DNA of 7,447 nt from Granulosicoccus sp964437945 (GCA_964437945.1 CAYTJF010000279.1:1-7447), one strand, 5' to 3'; counted from the first letter of the stretch, positions 1-5,746 are shown. Made by a program: numbers and translations. The notes: generated from the sequence alone by a model not told the origin.

Positions 1-34
1 CTAGTAGTCCGTCAACCAAATAAATTAGGATTCA

Positions 35-131
35 GCGAGTCTGTCTGCGTTCGTGGCAAGGCACCCTTGCGAAGGCATATTGGACATACGTCGAGCAAGG
101 GTAACACGGACACGGGCGCAGACAGCCTCGC
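35..131. other. Hairpin A of the 270-bp element
   Basis: Bases 35-55 pair with 111-131: 18 Watson-Crick pairs, two T/G (G-U as RNA) pairs at 50/116 and 51/115, and one mismatch at 40/126. After an internal loop of 7 and 8 nt, bases 63-70 (ACCCTTGC) pair perfectly with 95-102 (GCAAGGGT). This leaves an apical loop of exactly 24 nt, 71-94. The G-U pairs suggest RNA folding, although a single-stranded DNA cruciform is also possible. Pairing was checked by hand, base by base; no energy was computed. Confidence 0.7.
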
Positions 132-138
132 CCGTAGG

Positions 139-236
139 GAGCTCACCAGCCACCACCCTGACTGCGTTACGTTTGTTCGACGTATGCCCAATATGCCTTC
201 ACAAACGCGCCTTGCAGGGCGGCGGCTGGTGAACTC
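139..236. other. Hairpin B of the 270-bp element
   Basis: Bases 139-160 pair with 215-236 at 19 of 22 positions (mismatches at 142/233, 152/223 and 155/220). After an internal loop, 170-176 (CGTTTGT) pairs perfectly with 201-207 (ACAAACG), leaving an apical loop of 24 nt, 177-200. That loop is the reverse complement of the hairpin A loop at 23 of 24 positions, the exception being A84 opposite C187. Hairpins A and B are separated by only 7 nt (132-138) and are both enclosed by the terminal stem. Confidence 0.7.
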
Positions 237-295
237 TGAATCCTAATTTATTTGGTTGACGGACTACTAGAGTGGTGAAAGTTGAGCGCTGCTCA

Positions 296-325
296 TTGAC
301 TCACGCTTTCGGACACCGGAATAAA
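296..325 (+). promoter_or_regulatory. Candidate sigma-70 promoter for coaD
   Basis: TTGACT at 296-301 matches the -35 consensus at 5 of 6 positions. AATAAA at 320-325 matches -10 at 4 of 6, with an 18-bp spacer. It would give a leader of about 130 nt before coaD. It starts only 26 bp after the end of the 270-bp element. The leader contains small inverted repeats (328-333 with 358-363; 381-385 with 388-392) but no structure I recognise as a riboswitch. Confidence 0.35.
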
Positions 326-398
326 TAGTGCCTGTGGGTGGCCGTTTTTGAGCTCCAAGGCACAAGTGGGCTGGCTAGTAAACGGTGCCGTTCCTGCA

Positions 399-423
399 CC
401 CTGATCATTGCGCCCTGATCATT
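399..423 (+). repeat. Direct repeat CCCTGATCATT x2 in the coaD leader
   Basis: The 11-mer CCCTGATCATT occurs at 399-409 and again at 413-423, a 14-bp period. Each copy contains the palindrome TGATCA. It lies about 45-65 bp before the coaD start, downstream of the candidate promoter. It could be a small tandem duplication or a paired protein-binding site; nothing in the sequence decides between these. Confidence 0.4.
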
Positions 424-466
424 TTTCACGCAAACTCAGGTTTGTTTTGTCCAGAGAGTTGGCCCC

Positions 467-958
467 ATGCACGTGACTGCGATCTATCCCGGTACGTTCG
501 ACCCTATGACTGTCGGACATATGGATGTGGCCACTCGAGCCAGTACGATGTTCGATGACCTGGTCGTTGGTGTTGCCGGTGACCCGAGTAACAAGAAGTC
601 GCCGTTTTTTGATCTCGATGAGCGTGTGCAGATGGCGACGGATATTTTGGCAGACTTACCGAATATAAAAGTATGCGCATTCTCTGGATTATTGGTAAAT
701 TTTGCCGCAGAGGTTAACGCAACTGTGATTGTGCGGGGTTTGCGTGCCATTTCAGACTTTGATTACGAAGTGCAGGTAGCCGGTGTTAATCGGCATCTGT
801 TACCTTCGGTTGAAACCGTGTTTATCGCTGCAGCTCAAGACTTTACGTTTCTATCGTCCAGTATCGTGCGTGAAATTGCCAAATTGGAAGGCGACTACAG
901 TGACTTCGTTCATCCGCTGGTCAAAACTGAATTTGAACGTAAGTTTCAAAGTCGATAA
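467..958 (+). CDS. coaD: Pantetheine-phosphate adenylyltransferase (PPAT)
   Basis: CoaD catalyses the penultimate step of coenzyme A synthesis in the cytoplasm: 4'-phosphopantetheine plus ATP gives dephospho-CoA plus pyrophosphate. The protein has 163 residues, close to the 159 of E. coli CoaD, and is a single nucleotidyltransferase domain. The N-terminal block AIYPGTFDPMTVGH (residues 5-18) carries the T/HxGH nucleotide-binding motif as T15-H18. RGLR at 90-93 followed by DFDYE (97-101) and NRHLLP matches the phosphopantetheine-binding core. LSSSIVRE (129-136) is the ISSTxxR-type motif near the C terminus. The start is placed by homology with the E. coli N terminus and by a purine-rich AGAGAG at 453-458, 8 nt upstream. 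The ferredoxin gene follows 36 bp downstream and is probably cotranscribed, an arrangement also found in Pseudomonas. Confidence 0.97.
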   Translation: MHVTAIYPGTFDPMTVGHMDVATRASTMFDDLVVGVAGDPSNKKSPFFDLDERVQMATDILADLPNIKVCAFSGLLVNFAAEVNATVIVRGLRAISDFDYEVQVAGVNRHLLPSVETVFIAAAQDFTFLSSSIVREIAKLEGDYSDFVHPLVKTEFERKFQSR

Positions 959-994
959 CTTTTGCCAAACTAACCTGCAGGAAAATAGCTTCTG

Positions 995-1258
995 ATGGCA
1001 TTGTGGATTACAGACGAATGCATTAATTGTGACGTGTGCGAGCCCGAGTGCCCCAACGACGCTATATACATGGGTGAAGAGATCTATGAAATTCACCCGC
1101 ACTTATGTACAGAGTGTGTGGGGCACTTCGATGAATCTCAATGCACTATTGTTTGTCCGGTTGAATGCATATTGGTGGATACCAAAAATCCGGAAACCCA
1201 GGAACAACTGCAGTTGAAATATGAATCTTTGATGCGTAACCCGCCTTCATCTTCTTAA
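995..1258 (+). CDS. yfhL: YfhL-family 2[4Fe-4S] ferredoxin
   Basis: This is a small low-potential electron carrier of 87 residues. It has two four-cysteine cluster sites: C9, C12, C15 and C19 (CxxCxxCxxxC), then C38, C41, C50 and C54. The eight-residue insertion between C41 and C50 is characteristic of the Allochromatium-type ferredoxins. The sequence is very close to E. coli YfhL, sharing MALxIT at the start and CTECVGH at 38-44. There is an additional cysteine, C58. From memory, E. coli YfhL has been linked to tRNA wobble-uridine hydroxylation; this is not evident from the sequence. AGGAA at 979-983 is the likely ribosome-binding site. The gene follows coaD closely. Its last five codons including the stop are exactly duplicated downstream. 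An fdx name would be equally acceptable. Confidence 0.95.
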   Translation: MALWITDECINCDVCEPECPNDAIYMGEEIYEIHPHLCTECVGHFDESQCTIVCPVECILVDTKNPETQEQLQLKYESLMRNPPSSS

Positions 1259-1273
1259 CCTTCATCTTCTTAA
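1244..1273 (+). repeat. Perfect 15-bp tandem duplication across the ferredoxin stop codon
   Basis: CCTTCATCTTCTTAA occurs at 1244-1258 and again immediately at 1259-1273. The first copy encodes the terminal P-S-S-S-stop of the ferredoxin. The second is in the same frame, so a readthrough product would end with the same residues. Zero divergence suggests a recent slippage event. Confidence 0.9.
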
Positions 1274-1387
1274 CGTGTGGCGATTATCCTGTGATTAGCA
1301 CATCTTGGTATTTGCGCGGTAATGCAGAGCAATATGAAGCTCATCAAAAACGGCCATTAAAGAAGTCGGGTTGCTACCTTATCTGGC

Positions 1388-1448
1388 TTCTGCAAAACTC
1401 ACTTCTACAAACTCATTTCTACAAAAGTCATGTCTACAAAAATCATGG
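1388..1448. repeat. Degenerate tandem repeat, four copies of a 14-16 bp unit
   Basis: Four adjacent units share the core TTCTACAAAANTCAT: 1388-1402 (TTCTGCAAAACTCAC), 1403-1416, 1417-1432 and 1433-1448. Units differ by one to three bases and by length. The tract lies between the ferredoxin gene and the small minus-strand gene, just beyond the latter's stop codon. The non-triplet period argues against coding, and no protein-binding consensus is recognised. Confidence 0.75.
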
Positions 1449-1477
1449 GTAGAAACCTTTTGATTACAGAATGCTGA

Positions 1478-1711
1478 TCAGTCGTTCTTGACAAAATCAA
1501 TAGCCAATTTAAGTTCCTCACGCAGTGAATCTGCTGTGGCTTGCCATTTTTGTAATAGCGCTTTGTCTGGTTCGTTTTCCAGCATGACCTGTAATTGTGA
1601 AAGCGAGTAGTTGGTATACAATTCTTCAAGCGCGGTATTGGGCTCAATTATTCTTTGCCTGGATATTTTTTGCGCTATTGCAGTTGCTATGTTTGCAGTT
1701 GCTATGTTCAT
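1478..1711 (-). CDS. Small hypothetical protein, 77 aa
   Basis: Product not recognised. The frame begins MNIATANIATAIAQKISRQ and continues as a charged, probably helical protein (residues about 24-77, rich in L, E, K and Q) ending DFVKND. There is no signal peptide, clear membrane segment or cysteine motif. I place the start at the ATG at 1711-1709, because AAGGAA (1723-1718 on the minus strand) sits 6 nt upstream at ideal spacing; a TTG at 1717 would add two residues. The first residues contain a tandem NIATA repeat from a 15-bp DNA duplication. No convincing promoter or terminator is visible. The good ribosome-binding site and the in-frame duplication support coding, but a chance frame cannot be excluded. 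Confidence 0.5.
   Translation of the reverse strand: MNIATANIATAIAQKISRQRIIEPNTALEELYTNYSLSQLQVMLENEPDKALLQKWQATADSLREELKLAIDFVKND
1678..1707. repeat. Perfect 15-bp tandem duplication inside the small gene
   Basis: TTGCAGTTGCTATGT occurs at 1678-1692 and 1693-1707 with no differences. On the minus strand it encodes NIATA twice, at residues 2-11 of the 77-aa frame. The 15-bp length keeps the frame open. Confidence 0.9.
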
Positions 1712-1913
1712 TGCCAATTCCTTTTTGTTTGAACTTCATTTACGTGAATAAATTTTGCTGAAGATAAATACTATTTAATCTAACGATATTGGTTAGTTAA
1801 ACGCTAGATGTATTTCACATTTTTTATTTGTCACACTGGGTGCATTTAGTTATCAGTGAGGTTAGGTTCATGTGGTTATGTTGGTTGAGAACTTCATTAG
1901 TTGATTGCCCACG

Positions 1914-1941
1914 GCGACAAACTAACAGACTGGATTATACT
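1914..1941 (+). promoter_or_regulatory. Candidate promoter for the GST gene
   Basis: GCGACA at 1914-1919 (4 of 6 to the -35 consensus) and TATACT at 1936-1941 (5 of 6 to -10) are separated by 16 bp. This would give a leader of about 150 nt. The -10 box is good and the -35 box is weak, so an activator may be needed. Assignment is by consensus only. Confidence 0.3.
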
Positions 1942-2007
1942 TTCAATCAAACCTAAAGAAGTTTGCCATTATCAACAAGTGTGTTAAAACTGATACAAAT
2001 AATTTAC

Positions 2008-2022
2008 ATTCGTCACACGAAT
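2008..2022. promoter_or_regulatory. Short inverted repeat in the GST leader, operator-like
   Basis: ATTCGT (2008-2013) and ACGAAT (2017-2022) are perfect inverted half-sites around the 3-bp centre CAC. It lies between the candidate promoter and the start codon, where either a repressor site or a small RNA hairpin is possible. No regulator family is implied. Confidence 0.25.
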
Positions 2023-2057
2023 TTAGCGCAGCAGAGGGTTACACGGGCAGAAAAAGG

Positions 2058-2093
2058 ATAGAGGATAAAATAGAGGATAGAATAGAGGATAGA
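2058..2093 (+). repeat. Triple 12-bp repeat carrying three Shine-Dalgarno motifs
   Basis: Three adjacent units, ATAGAGGATAAA (2058-2069), ATAGAGGATAGA (2070-2081) and ATAGAGGATAGA (2082-2093), end one base before the GST ATG at 2095. Each contains GAGG, at 2061-2064, 2073-2076 and 2085-2088. Only the last is at normal spacing, 6 nt from the start codon. There is no upstream ATG in the tract that the extra motifs could serve. Confidence 0.85.
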
Positions 2094-2094
2094 T

Positions 2095-2721
2095 ATGAGC
2101 ATCACGTTATACACAGCACAAGCCAGTATAGGCTGGGTTTCGCACATAGCTTTGGAAGAATCCGGGCTCGACTATACGGCTGTGGCTTTGGATTTCTCCA
2201 AGCAGGAACAAACCAGTGCAGACTATTTAAAAATTAACGCAAAGGCTCGAGTGCCGTCATTGATAGTAGATCAAGGGGTTATAACAGAAACACCAGCCAT
2301 TCTTACGTATGTGGCCGAAATGGCACCGAACTCATCTATCGCCTTGCCGAAAGACATTTTCAAACAAGCCACTATTAACTCGTTTAACAGTTACCTGTGT
2401 TCGACTGTTCATGTTGCACACGCACATAAAATGCGAGGGCATCGGTGGGTTGATGACATTGCTGCGCAAAAGGCAATGACTGAATACGTGCCGAAAACGC
2501 TTGGGCTTTGCATAGATTTAATTGAAGCTGAGCTGCTGCAAGGGCCGTGGGTGCATGGCGATAACTTTAGTATCAGCGATCCTTATCTGTATCGAATATC
2601 CACATGGATGGATTCGGATGGGGTAGATATTAACAAGTACCCCAAGGTGAAGGCGCATCGTAAGGCTATGGAGGCGCGTAAGTCTGTGCAGGCTGTCGTG
2701 GCTTTTTTTGAGTCGGCTTAA
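2095..2721 (+). CDS. Glutathione S-transferase family protein
   Basis: This 208-residue cytosolic protein has the two-domain GST layout. The N-terminal thioredoxin-like domain (about 1-78) has LYTAQASIGWVSHIALEE, the cis-proline motif VP at 53-54 and the glutathione-binding ET at 65-66, followed by PAILTYVAE. The helical C-terminal domain (about 85-205) carries GDNFSISDPYL (155-165) with the conserved S159-x-x-D162 N-capping box. It looks nearest to bacterial beta-class enzymes. However, the position of their catalytic Cys10 is occupied by I12 here, with S11 next to it. It probably conjugates or isomerises electrophilic substrates with glutathione, substrate unknown. The start is fixed by GAGG 6 nt upstream. 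The gene is monocistronic and convergent with mutM, with stop codons 77 bp apart. Confidence 0.88.
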   Translation: MSITLYTAQASIGWVSHIALEESGLDYTAVALDFSKQEQTSADYLKINAKARVPSLIVDQGVITETPAILTYVAEMAPNSSIALPKDIFKQATINSFNSYLCSTVHVAHAHKMRGHRWVDDIAAQKAMTEYVPKTLGLCIDLIEAELLQGPWVHGDNFSISDPYLYRISTWMDSDGVDINKYPKVKAHRKAMEARKSVQAVVAFFESA

Positions 2722-2752
2722 ACCAATTTAAACGTTGCTGATTCGGATGTTG

Positions 2753-2782
2753 TTGGTTCAGAAGTAATTGGTTCTGAGGTAA
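2753..2782. repeat. Imperfect 15-bp tandem duplication between GST and mutM
   Basis: TTGGTTCAGAAGTAA (2753-2767) is followed directly by TTGGTTCTGAGGTAA (2768-2782), 13 of 15 identical. It sits in the 77-bp gap between the convergent stop codons. Two substitutions suggest it is older than the perfect duplications at 1244 and 1678. Confidence 0.75.
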
Positions 2783-2798
2783 TTGAGCGTGTCGATAA

Positions 2799-3614
2799 TT
2801 ATCGTTGACACTGGGTACAATAAAACGTTGAACGCTGCCCCAGTACTTTGTGCTTAATGTTCGTGCTGCATCGCTGACAAGCTTCGCCTTCGCGGCCATA
2901 AACAAACAACGATTGTTTGAAGTAGCCTGGTTCACCGCTGCTGTTAACAAAGTCTCGTAACGTGGTGCCACCCTGGTCAATCGATTGTTGCAAAATCGCT
3001 TTAATAGCCGCAACCAGATTTTCACAATCCTTATGCGTTAATCTGCCCGCCGCACGCGTTGGTCGAATGCCTGCCATGAACAGTGCTTCACTTGCGTATA
3101 TGTTTCCAACACCCACAACAATGTGGCTGTTCATGATCAAGTTCTTGATTGGCACTTTTCGTTTACGTGTGGCGCCGATAAGGTGTGCAGCATCGAAATC
3201 ATCAAGTAATGGCTCAGGTCCGAGCTTGTCGAGCAGGCTATGCGTGGGCTTGGATGCTGGTTGCCATAACAAACAACCGAAACGACGCGGGTCATGGAAA
3301 CGCAATAGTGCCTTATTGCTCAAGCGCATTTCAACGTGATCGTGTTTCCTGCGCGGCTCGTTGGTATCGGTGCAAACACGCAAACTGCCCGACATTCCCA
3401 GGTGCACAATAGCTTGACCAATATCGGTTTTTATCAGAATGTATTTGCCGCGCCTTTCAACCGCGGTGATGAGCTGATTTTTTAGTTGCCTGATGGTTTT
3501 GGGAATGGCCCAGCGTAACTGCCATTGATGTATTGTCAGGCTGGTTACCGACTCATTAAGCAAGAACGGTTCAATACCTCGGCGGGTGGTTTCAACTTCC
3601 GGTAACTCTGGCAT
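2799..3614 (-). CDS. mutM: Formamidopyrimidine-DNA glycosylase / AP lyase
   Basis: MutM (Fpg) removes 8-oxoguanine and formamidopyrimidines from DNA and cleaves the resulting abasic site by beta,delta-elimination. The protein has 271 residues, against 269 in E. coli. It starts MPELPEVET, giving the catalytic N-terminal proline and E3 after methionine removal. K57 in RRGKY, M74 in HLGMSG, and R110 and F112 in DPRRFG match the DNA-probing residues. VVGVGNIYASE (166-176) is the helix-two-turn-helix core with N171. The C-terminal zinc finger has C246, C249, C266 and C269, with R261 in GQRSTFYC. All key residues are present. It begins 3 bp after the stop of the DUF4340 gene, with no clear Shine-Dalgarno motif, so translation is probably coupled. 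It is the last gene of the five-gene operon. Confidence 0.97.
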   Translation of the reverse strand: MPELPEVETTRRGIEPFLLNESVTSLTIHQWQLRWAIPKTIRQLKNQLITAVERRGKYILIKTDIGQAIVHLGMSGSLRVCTDTNEPRRKHDHVEMRLSNKALLRFHDPRRFGCLLWQPASKPTHSLLDKLGPEPLLDDFDAAHLIGATRKRKVPIKNLIMNSHIVVGVGNIYASEALFMAGIRPTRAAGRLTHKDCENLVAAIKAILQQSIDQGGTTLRDFVNSSGEPGYFKQSLFVYGREGEACQRCSTNIKHKVLGQRSTFYCTQCQR

Positions 3615-3617
3615 GGT

Positions 3618-4412
3618 CTACTGATTCAGCAGGGTATCAAGTCGTGCATTGCTGATCGCAAATGCAAAGCCTGGTTGTGTGTTGATTAAAGTGCGATCTT
3701 CGAGGCGAAGCAACCTTGCCAGAGGTTCAACTGAATTTGCATCATTAGTAGCGCTCAAATACCAAACGGATTCATCAGAACCGCCCTCTGGCAAGCTGGC
3801 AGTATCACCTGGCCAGTCCGAAATTGTATCGGCCTGCAGTTCCTCCCATTGGTCAACATTAGGCAGTTTGGTGATATCGTTACCTTTAACCAAATAAGTA
3901 TCCTCGGGCAATTGAGTAAACACGCTTAAATCCGAAAAAGCGGTAACGCCGCCGTGCACCAGAGACCACACCCAGCCAGGAACAAAGCTGACCTTATCAT
4001 CAACCAGCGTGTAACGTCGTTCTCCATCTGCATCGGTTTCACCCAGCGAAAACTCACGTGAACCAATGGTGATGCTGGCACCGGGTGAGTTCAGACCAGT
4101 AGCTGGTATGTCTACTTCCGCTTTATCGTAACCATCGAAACCAGCAGTACCCAAACTGAGCAGTGGTTCGATGCGTTGCGTATTGGCATCAAGCTCATAA
4201 GGTGTTGTCATTTTCCAGATAGAACCTGCCTTAACCAATGTTATGTCAGCATGACCGTTACGTTTAATGATAATGGAGTCAATGTTGGCTATTGCCTGGG
4301 GGGCGGCTCGGGAATGGCCGAACTCTATCCACCCAATTATGCCTAGGGCCAGTAAAAACACGCATGCTAGTACGATAGTGATGAGTGTGCGTCTGGATGA
4401 GTGTGTGCTCAT
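3618..4412 (-). CDS. DUF4340-like membrane-anchored protein
   Basis: A 264-residue protein with a basic N terminus and one hydrophobic segment at about residues 9-28. A region predicted to face the periplasm follows. The part reading DSIIIKRNGHADITLVKAGSIWKMTTP, followed by a region around IEPLLSLG, is typical of DUF4340 proteins, which contain repeated small beta-rich units and usually lie beside GldG-type genes. It may act as an extracytoplasmic partner of the neighbouring ABC system; the molecular role is unknown. Its ATG overlaps the stop of the GldG-like gene in an ATGA junction, and mutM begins 3 bp after its stop. The family assignment rests on sequence style and context, since no profile search could be run. 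Confidence 0.75.
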   Translation of the reverse strand: MSTHSSRRTLITIVLACVFLLALGIIGWIEFGHSRAAPQAIANIDSIIIKRNGHADITLVKAGSIWKMTTPYELDANTQRIEPLLSLGTAGFDGYDKAEVDIPATGLNSPGASITIGSREFSLGETDADGERRYTLVDDKVSFVPGWVWSLVHGGVTAFSDLSVFTQLPEDTYLVKGNDITKLPNVDQWEELQADTISDWPGDTASLPEGGSDESVWYLSATNDANSVEPLARLLRLEDRTLINTQPGFAFAISNARLDTLLNQ

Positions 4413-5746
4413 TTACGTCGACGGCGCCAAGCGGTGACTCCTGCAATCACAAACAGTATTAGTGGCAAAATAAATAATAGACTGATGCTTATCAGTAGTA
4501 TCGATTGCCGGCTCAGTGTCAGGCTGGCATCTGGTGCAGGCATGGTAACAAACGACAGTGCATCAGATTCGCCAGATAGCCACAGCATCAGGCTTTCGGC
4601 AAAACCCAAATTGGCACCGTTGCCAATAAACTGGTCGCTGGCAAAATCAGCGTCGCCGATCACGGCAATGCGCTGTTGTTTACCCTTAATCTCTCGTTCG
4701 ATGGTTACGCCTACAACCAAAGGCCCACTCTGCTCATCACTGTCTTGGTCAAATTGAACAGCACCTTCCAATGCGCCAGTCTCGGTCCAGCTTGCTTCGG
4801 GTGTCTGCAGTAGCGGTAGTAGTGTTTGACCAGCAAGGGCTGTGACGGCAAGCGCTTTAGCTTGTGGTAACAGAATAGGGCTGGTCAGGCCCTGTGTCAC
4901 CGGGTGTTGTGAAAAACTATTTAGAATAACGAAACTTGCAGAACCAGCGTTTGCGGCCGCGCTGGCGGTATCGACTATGACACCGGGCATGGGCTCTATT
5001 CCGAGCTCCAACCCCAATGCAGCCAGACCGGAGCCGGTTTGTTTATTCAAGTTGGTTTCACTGAGCCATAACAGACTACCACCTTGATTAATATACTCCA
5101 GCAAGCTTGCAATCTCACCGGGAAAATAGGGTCGTCTTGGGTCGGCGATCACCAGCACATCAACATCATCGCCAATGCGCGGGTTGGTGACCAGGCTCAA
5201 GGCTTCGCTGTTGAGTCCTATGCTGCGCAATCGAGCACTAAGTGCTGTCCAATTGCTGGCACCTGCATCGATAGCACTGCGTTCTTCGTGTCCAACCACA
5301 AAGGCAAGCTTACGTTCACCCTCCCGATTGAGCTGTCGCAATGCGCCGGTGAGTGATCGTTCTGACACGGATTGCAGACGCTGCTCACGGCCCATACCAG
5401 TCACAATTAATTCGCCGCCAGAAGCAGCGTTTAGTTGTCGCGCTCGTTCAGGATCGGTTTCGGGATTAACGAAAGCCAGATTGATCAATGGATTGTGTAA
5501 TTGATACCTCGATACAAGTTCAGTCAATGTATTGCGTTGTACGGCACTTGGACCAACAACCGCTGTGATGCTGACCGGCCCTTGCAGTGATTTGACCGCT
5601 TTAACGGTCTGCTCACTCAAGGCATGTCGCTTGTTTGCGGTTAAGTCAATATTGGTATTGGTTCTACTGCTTATCCAGATCATTGTCAGTGCAATGCCAA
5701 CAATCAATACATACAATATTGAGTACTGAAATGAATGTCGCTTCAT
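4409..5746 (-). CDS. GldG-like ABC transporter auxiliary protein
   Basis: The protein has 445 residues with a membrane helix near the N terminus (about 8-26), a large extracytoplasmic domain and a second helix near the C terminus (about 415-438) ending in RRRRK. Family marks include a GHE motif at 152-154, corresponding to the GHGE of GldG proteins. DVLVIADPRRPYFPGEIASLLEYINQGGSLLWL is a glutamine-amidotransferase-like fold segment. IGDADFASDQFIGNGANLGF, near 363-382, precedes LMLWLSGE. In Flavobacterium, GldA, GldF and GldG form an ABC complex needed for gliding; in proteobacteria the function is not established. It starts 3 bp after the permease stop and overlaps the DUF4340 gene by 4 bp, consistent with one membrane complex. 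Confidence 0.85.
   Translation of the reverse strand: MKRHSFQYSILYVLIVGIALTMIWISSRTNTNIDLTANKRHALSEQTVKAVKSLQGPVSITAVVGPSAVQRNTLTELVSRYQLHNPLINLAFVNPETDPERARQLNAASGGELIVTGMGREQRLQSVSERSLTGALRQLNREGERKLAFVVGHEERSAIDAGASNWTALSARLRSIGLNSEALSLVTNPRIGDDVDVLVIADPRRPYFPGEIASLLEYINQGGSLLWLSETNLNKQTGSGLAALGLELGIEPMPGVIVDTASAAANAGSASFVILNSFSQHPVTQGLTSPILLPQAKALAVTALAGQTLLPLLQTPEASWTETGALEGAVQFDQDSDEQSGPLVVGVTIEREIKGKQQRIAVIGDADFASDQFIGNGANLGFAESLMLWLSGESDALSFVTMPAPDASLTLSRQSILLISISLLFILPLILFVIAGVTAWRRRRK

Larger units (their letters stand above)
1..270. mobile_element. Complete 270-bp non-coding foldback element (MITE-like), full-length copy
   Basis: Positions 1-35 are an exact reverse complement of 236-270, giving 35-bp perfect terminal inverted repeats that begin CTAGTAGTCC and end GGACTACTAG. 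Internal sequence is also symmetric about 135.5: 56-62 pairs with 209-215, 71-94 with 177-200 (23 of 24) and 101-105 with 166-170. No credible reading frame lies inside. The opening 54 bases recur at 7394-7447 with three substitutions, so this is a dispersed repeat and not a local palindrome. Short length, perfect ends and lack of a transposase fit a miniature inverted-repeat transposable element mobilised in trans. The internal hairpins are much more ordered than in a typical MITE. The left flank is outside the window, so no target duplication can be tested here. Element identity is seen in the sequence; the mobility mechanism is inferred. Confidence 0.85.
1712..2094. other. Intergenic region between divergent genes
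   Basis: This is an AT-rich stretch of 383 bp separating the minus-strand small gene from the plus-strand GST gene. It must hold the promoters for both. What I can see is a candidate GST promoter (1914-1941), a small inverted repeat (2008-2022) and a triple 12-bp repeat at the ribosome-binding site (2058-2093). No RNA gene, long inverted repeat or further frame with a ribosome-binding site was found. Confidence 0.6.

Noticed and set aside
1..270. CRISPR array or retron-like locus
   Set aside because: There is no regular direct-repeat and spacer pattern, no reverse transcriptase or cas gene nearby, and the complementarity is inverted rather than direct.
327..466. Riboswitch or attenuator in the coaD leader
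   Set aside because: Only small 5-6 bp inverted repeats are present, with no known aptamer consensus, leader peptide or terminator.
484..750. Antisense frame within coaD
   Set aside because: It lies wholly inside a certain gene on the other strand and has no ribosome-binding site or recognisable protein features. Other long antisense frames within mutM and the ABC genes were rejected for the same reason.
1405..1647. Alternative minus-strand frame overlapping the small gene
   Set aside because: It runs through the degenerate repeat tract, has no ribosome-binding site and overlaps the better supported 77-aa frame.
2789..2811. Bidirectional terminator between GST and mutM
   Set aside because: GTGTC and GACAC flank GATAATTATC, but the stem is AT-rich, has a two-base bulge, overlaps the mutM stop, and is followed by no T-run on either strand.
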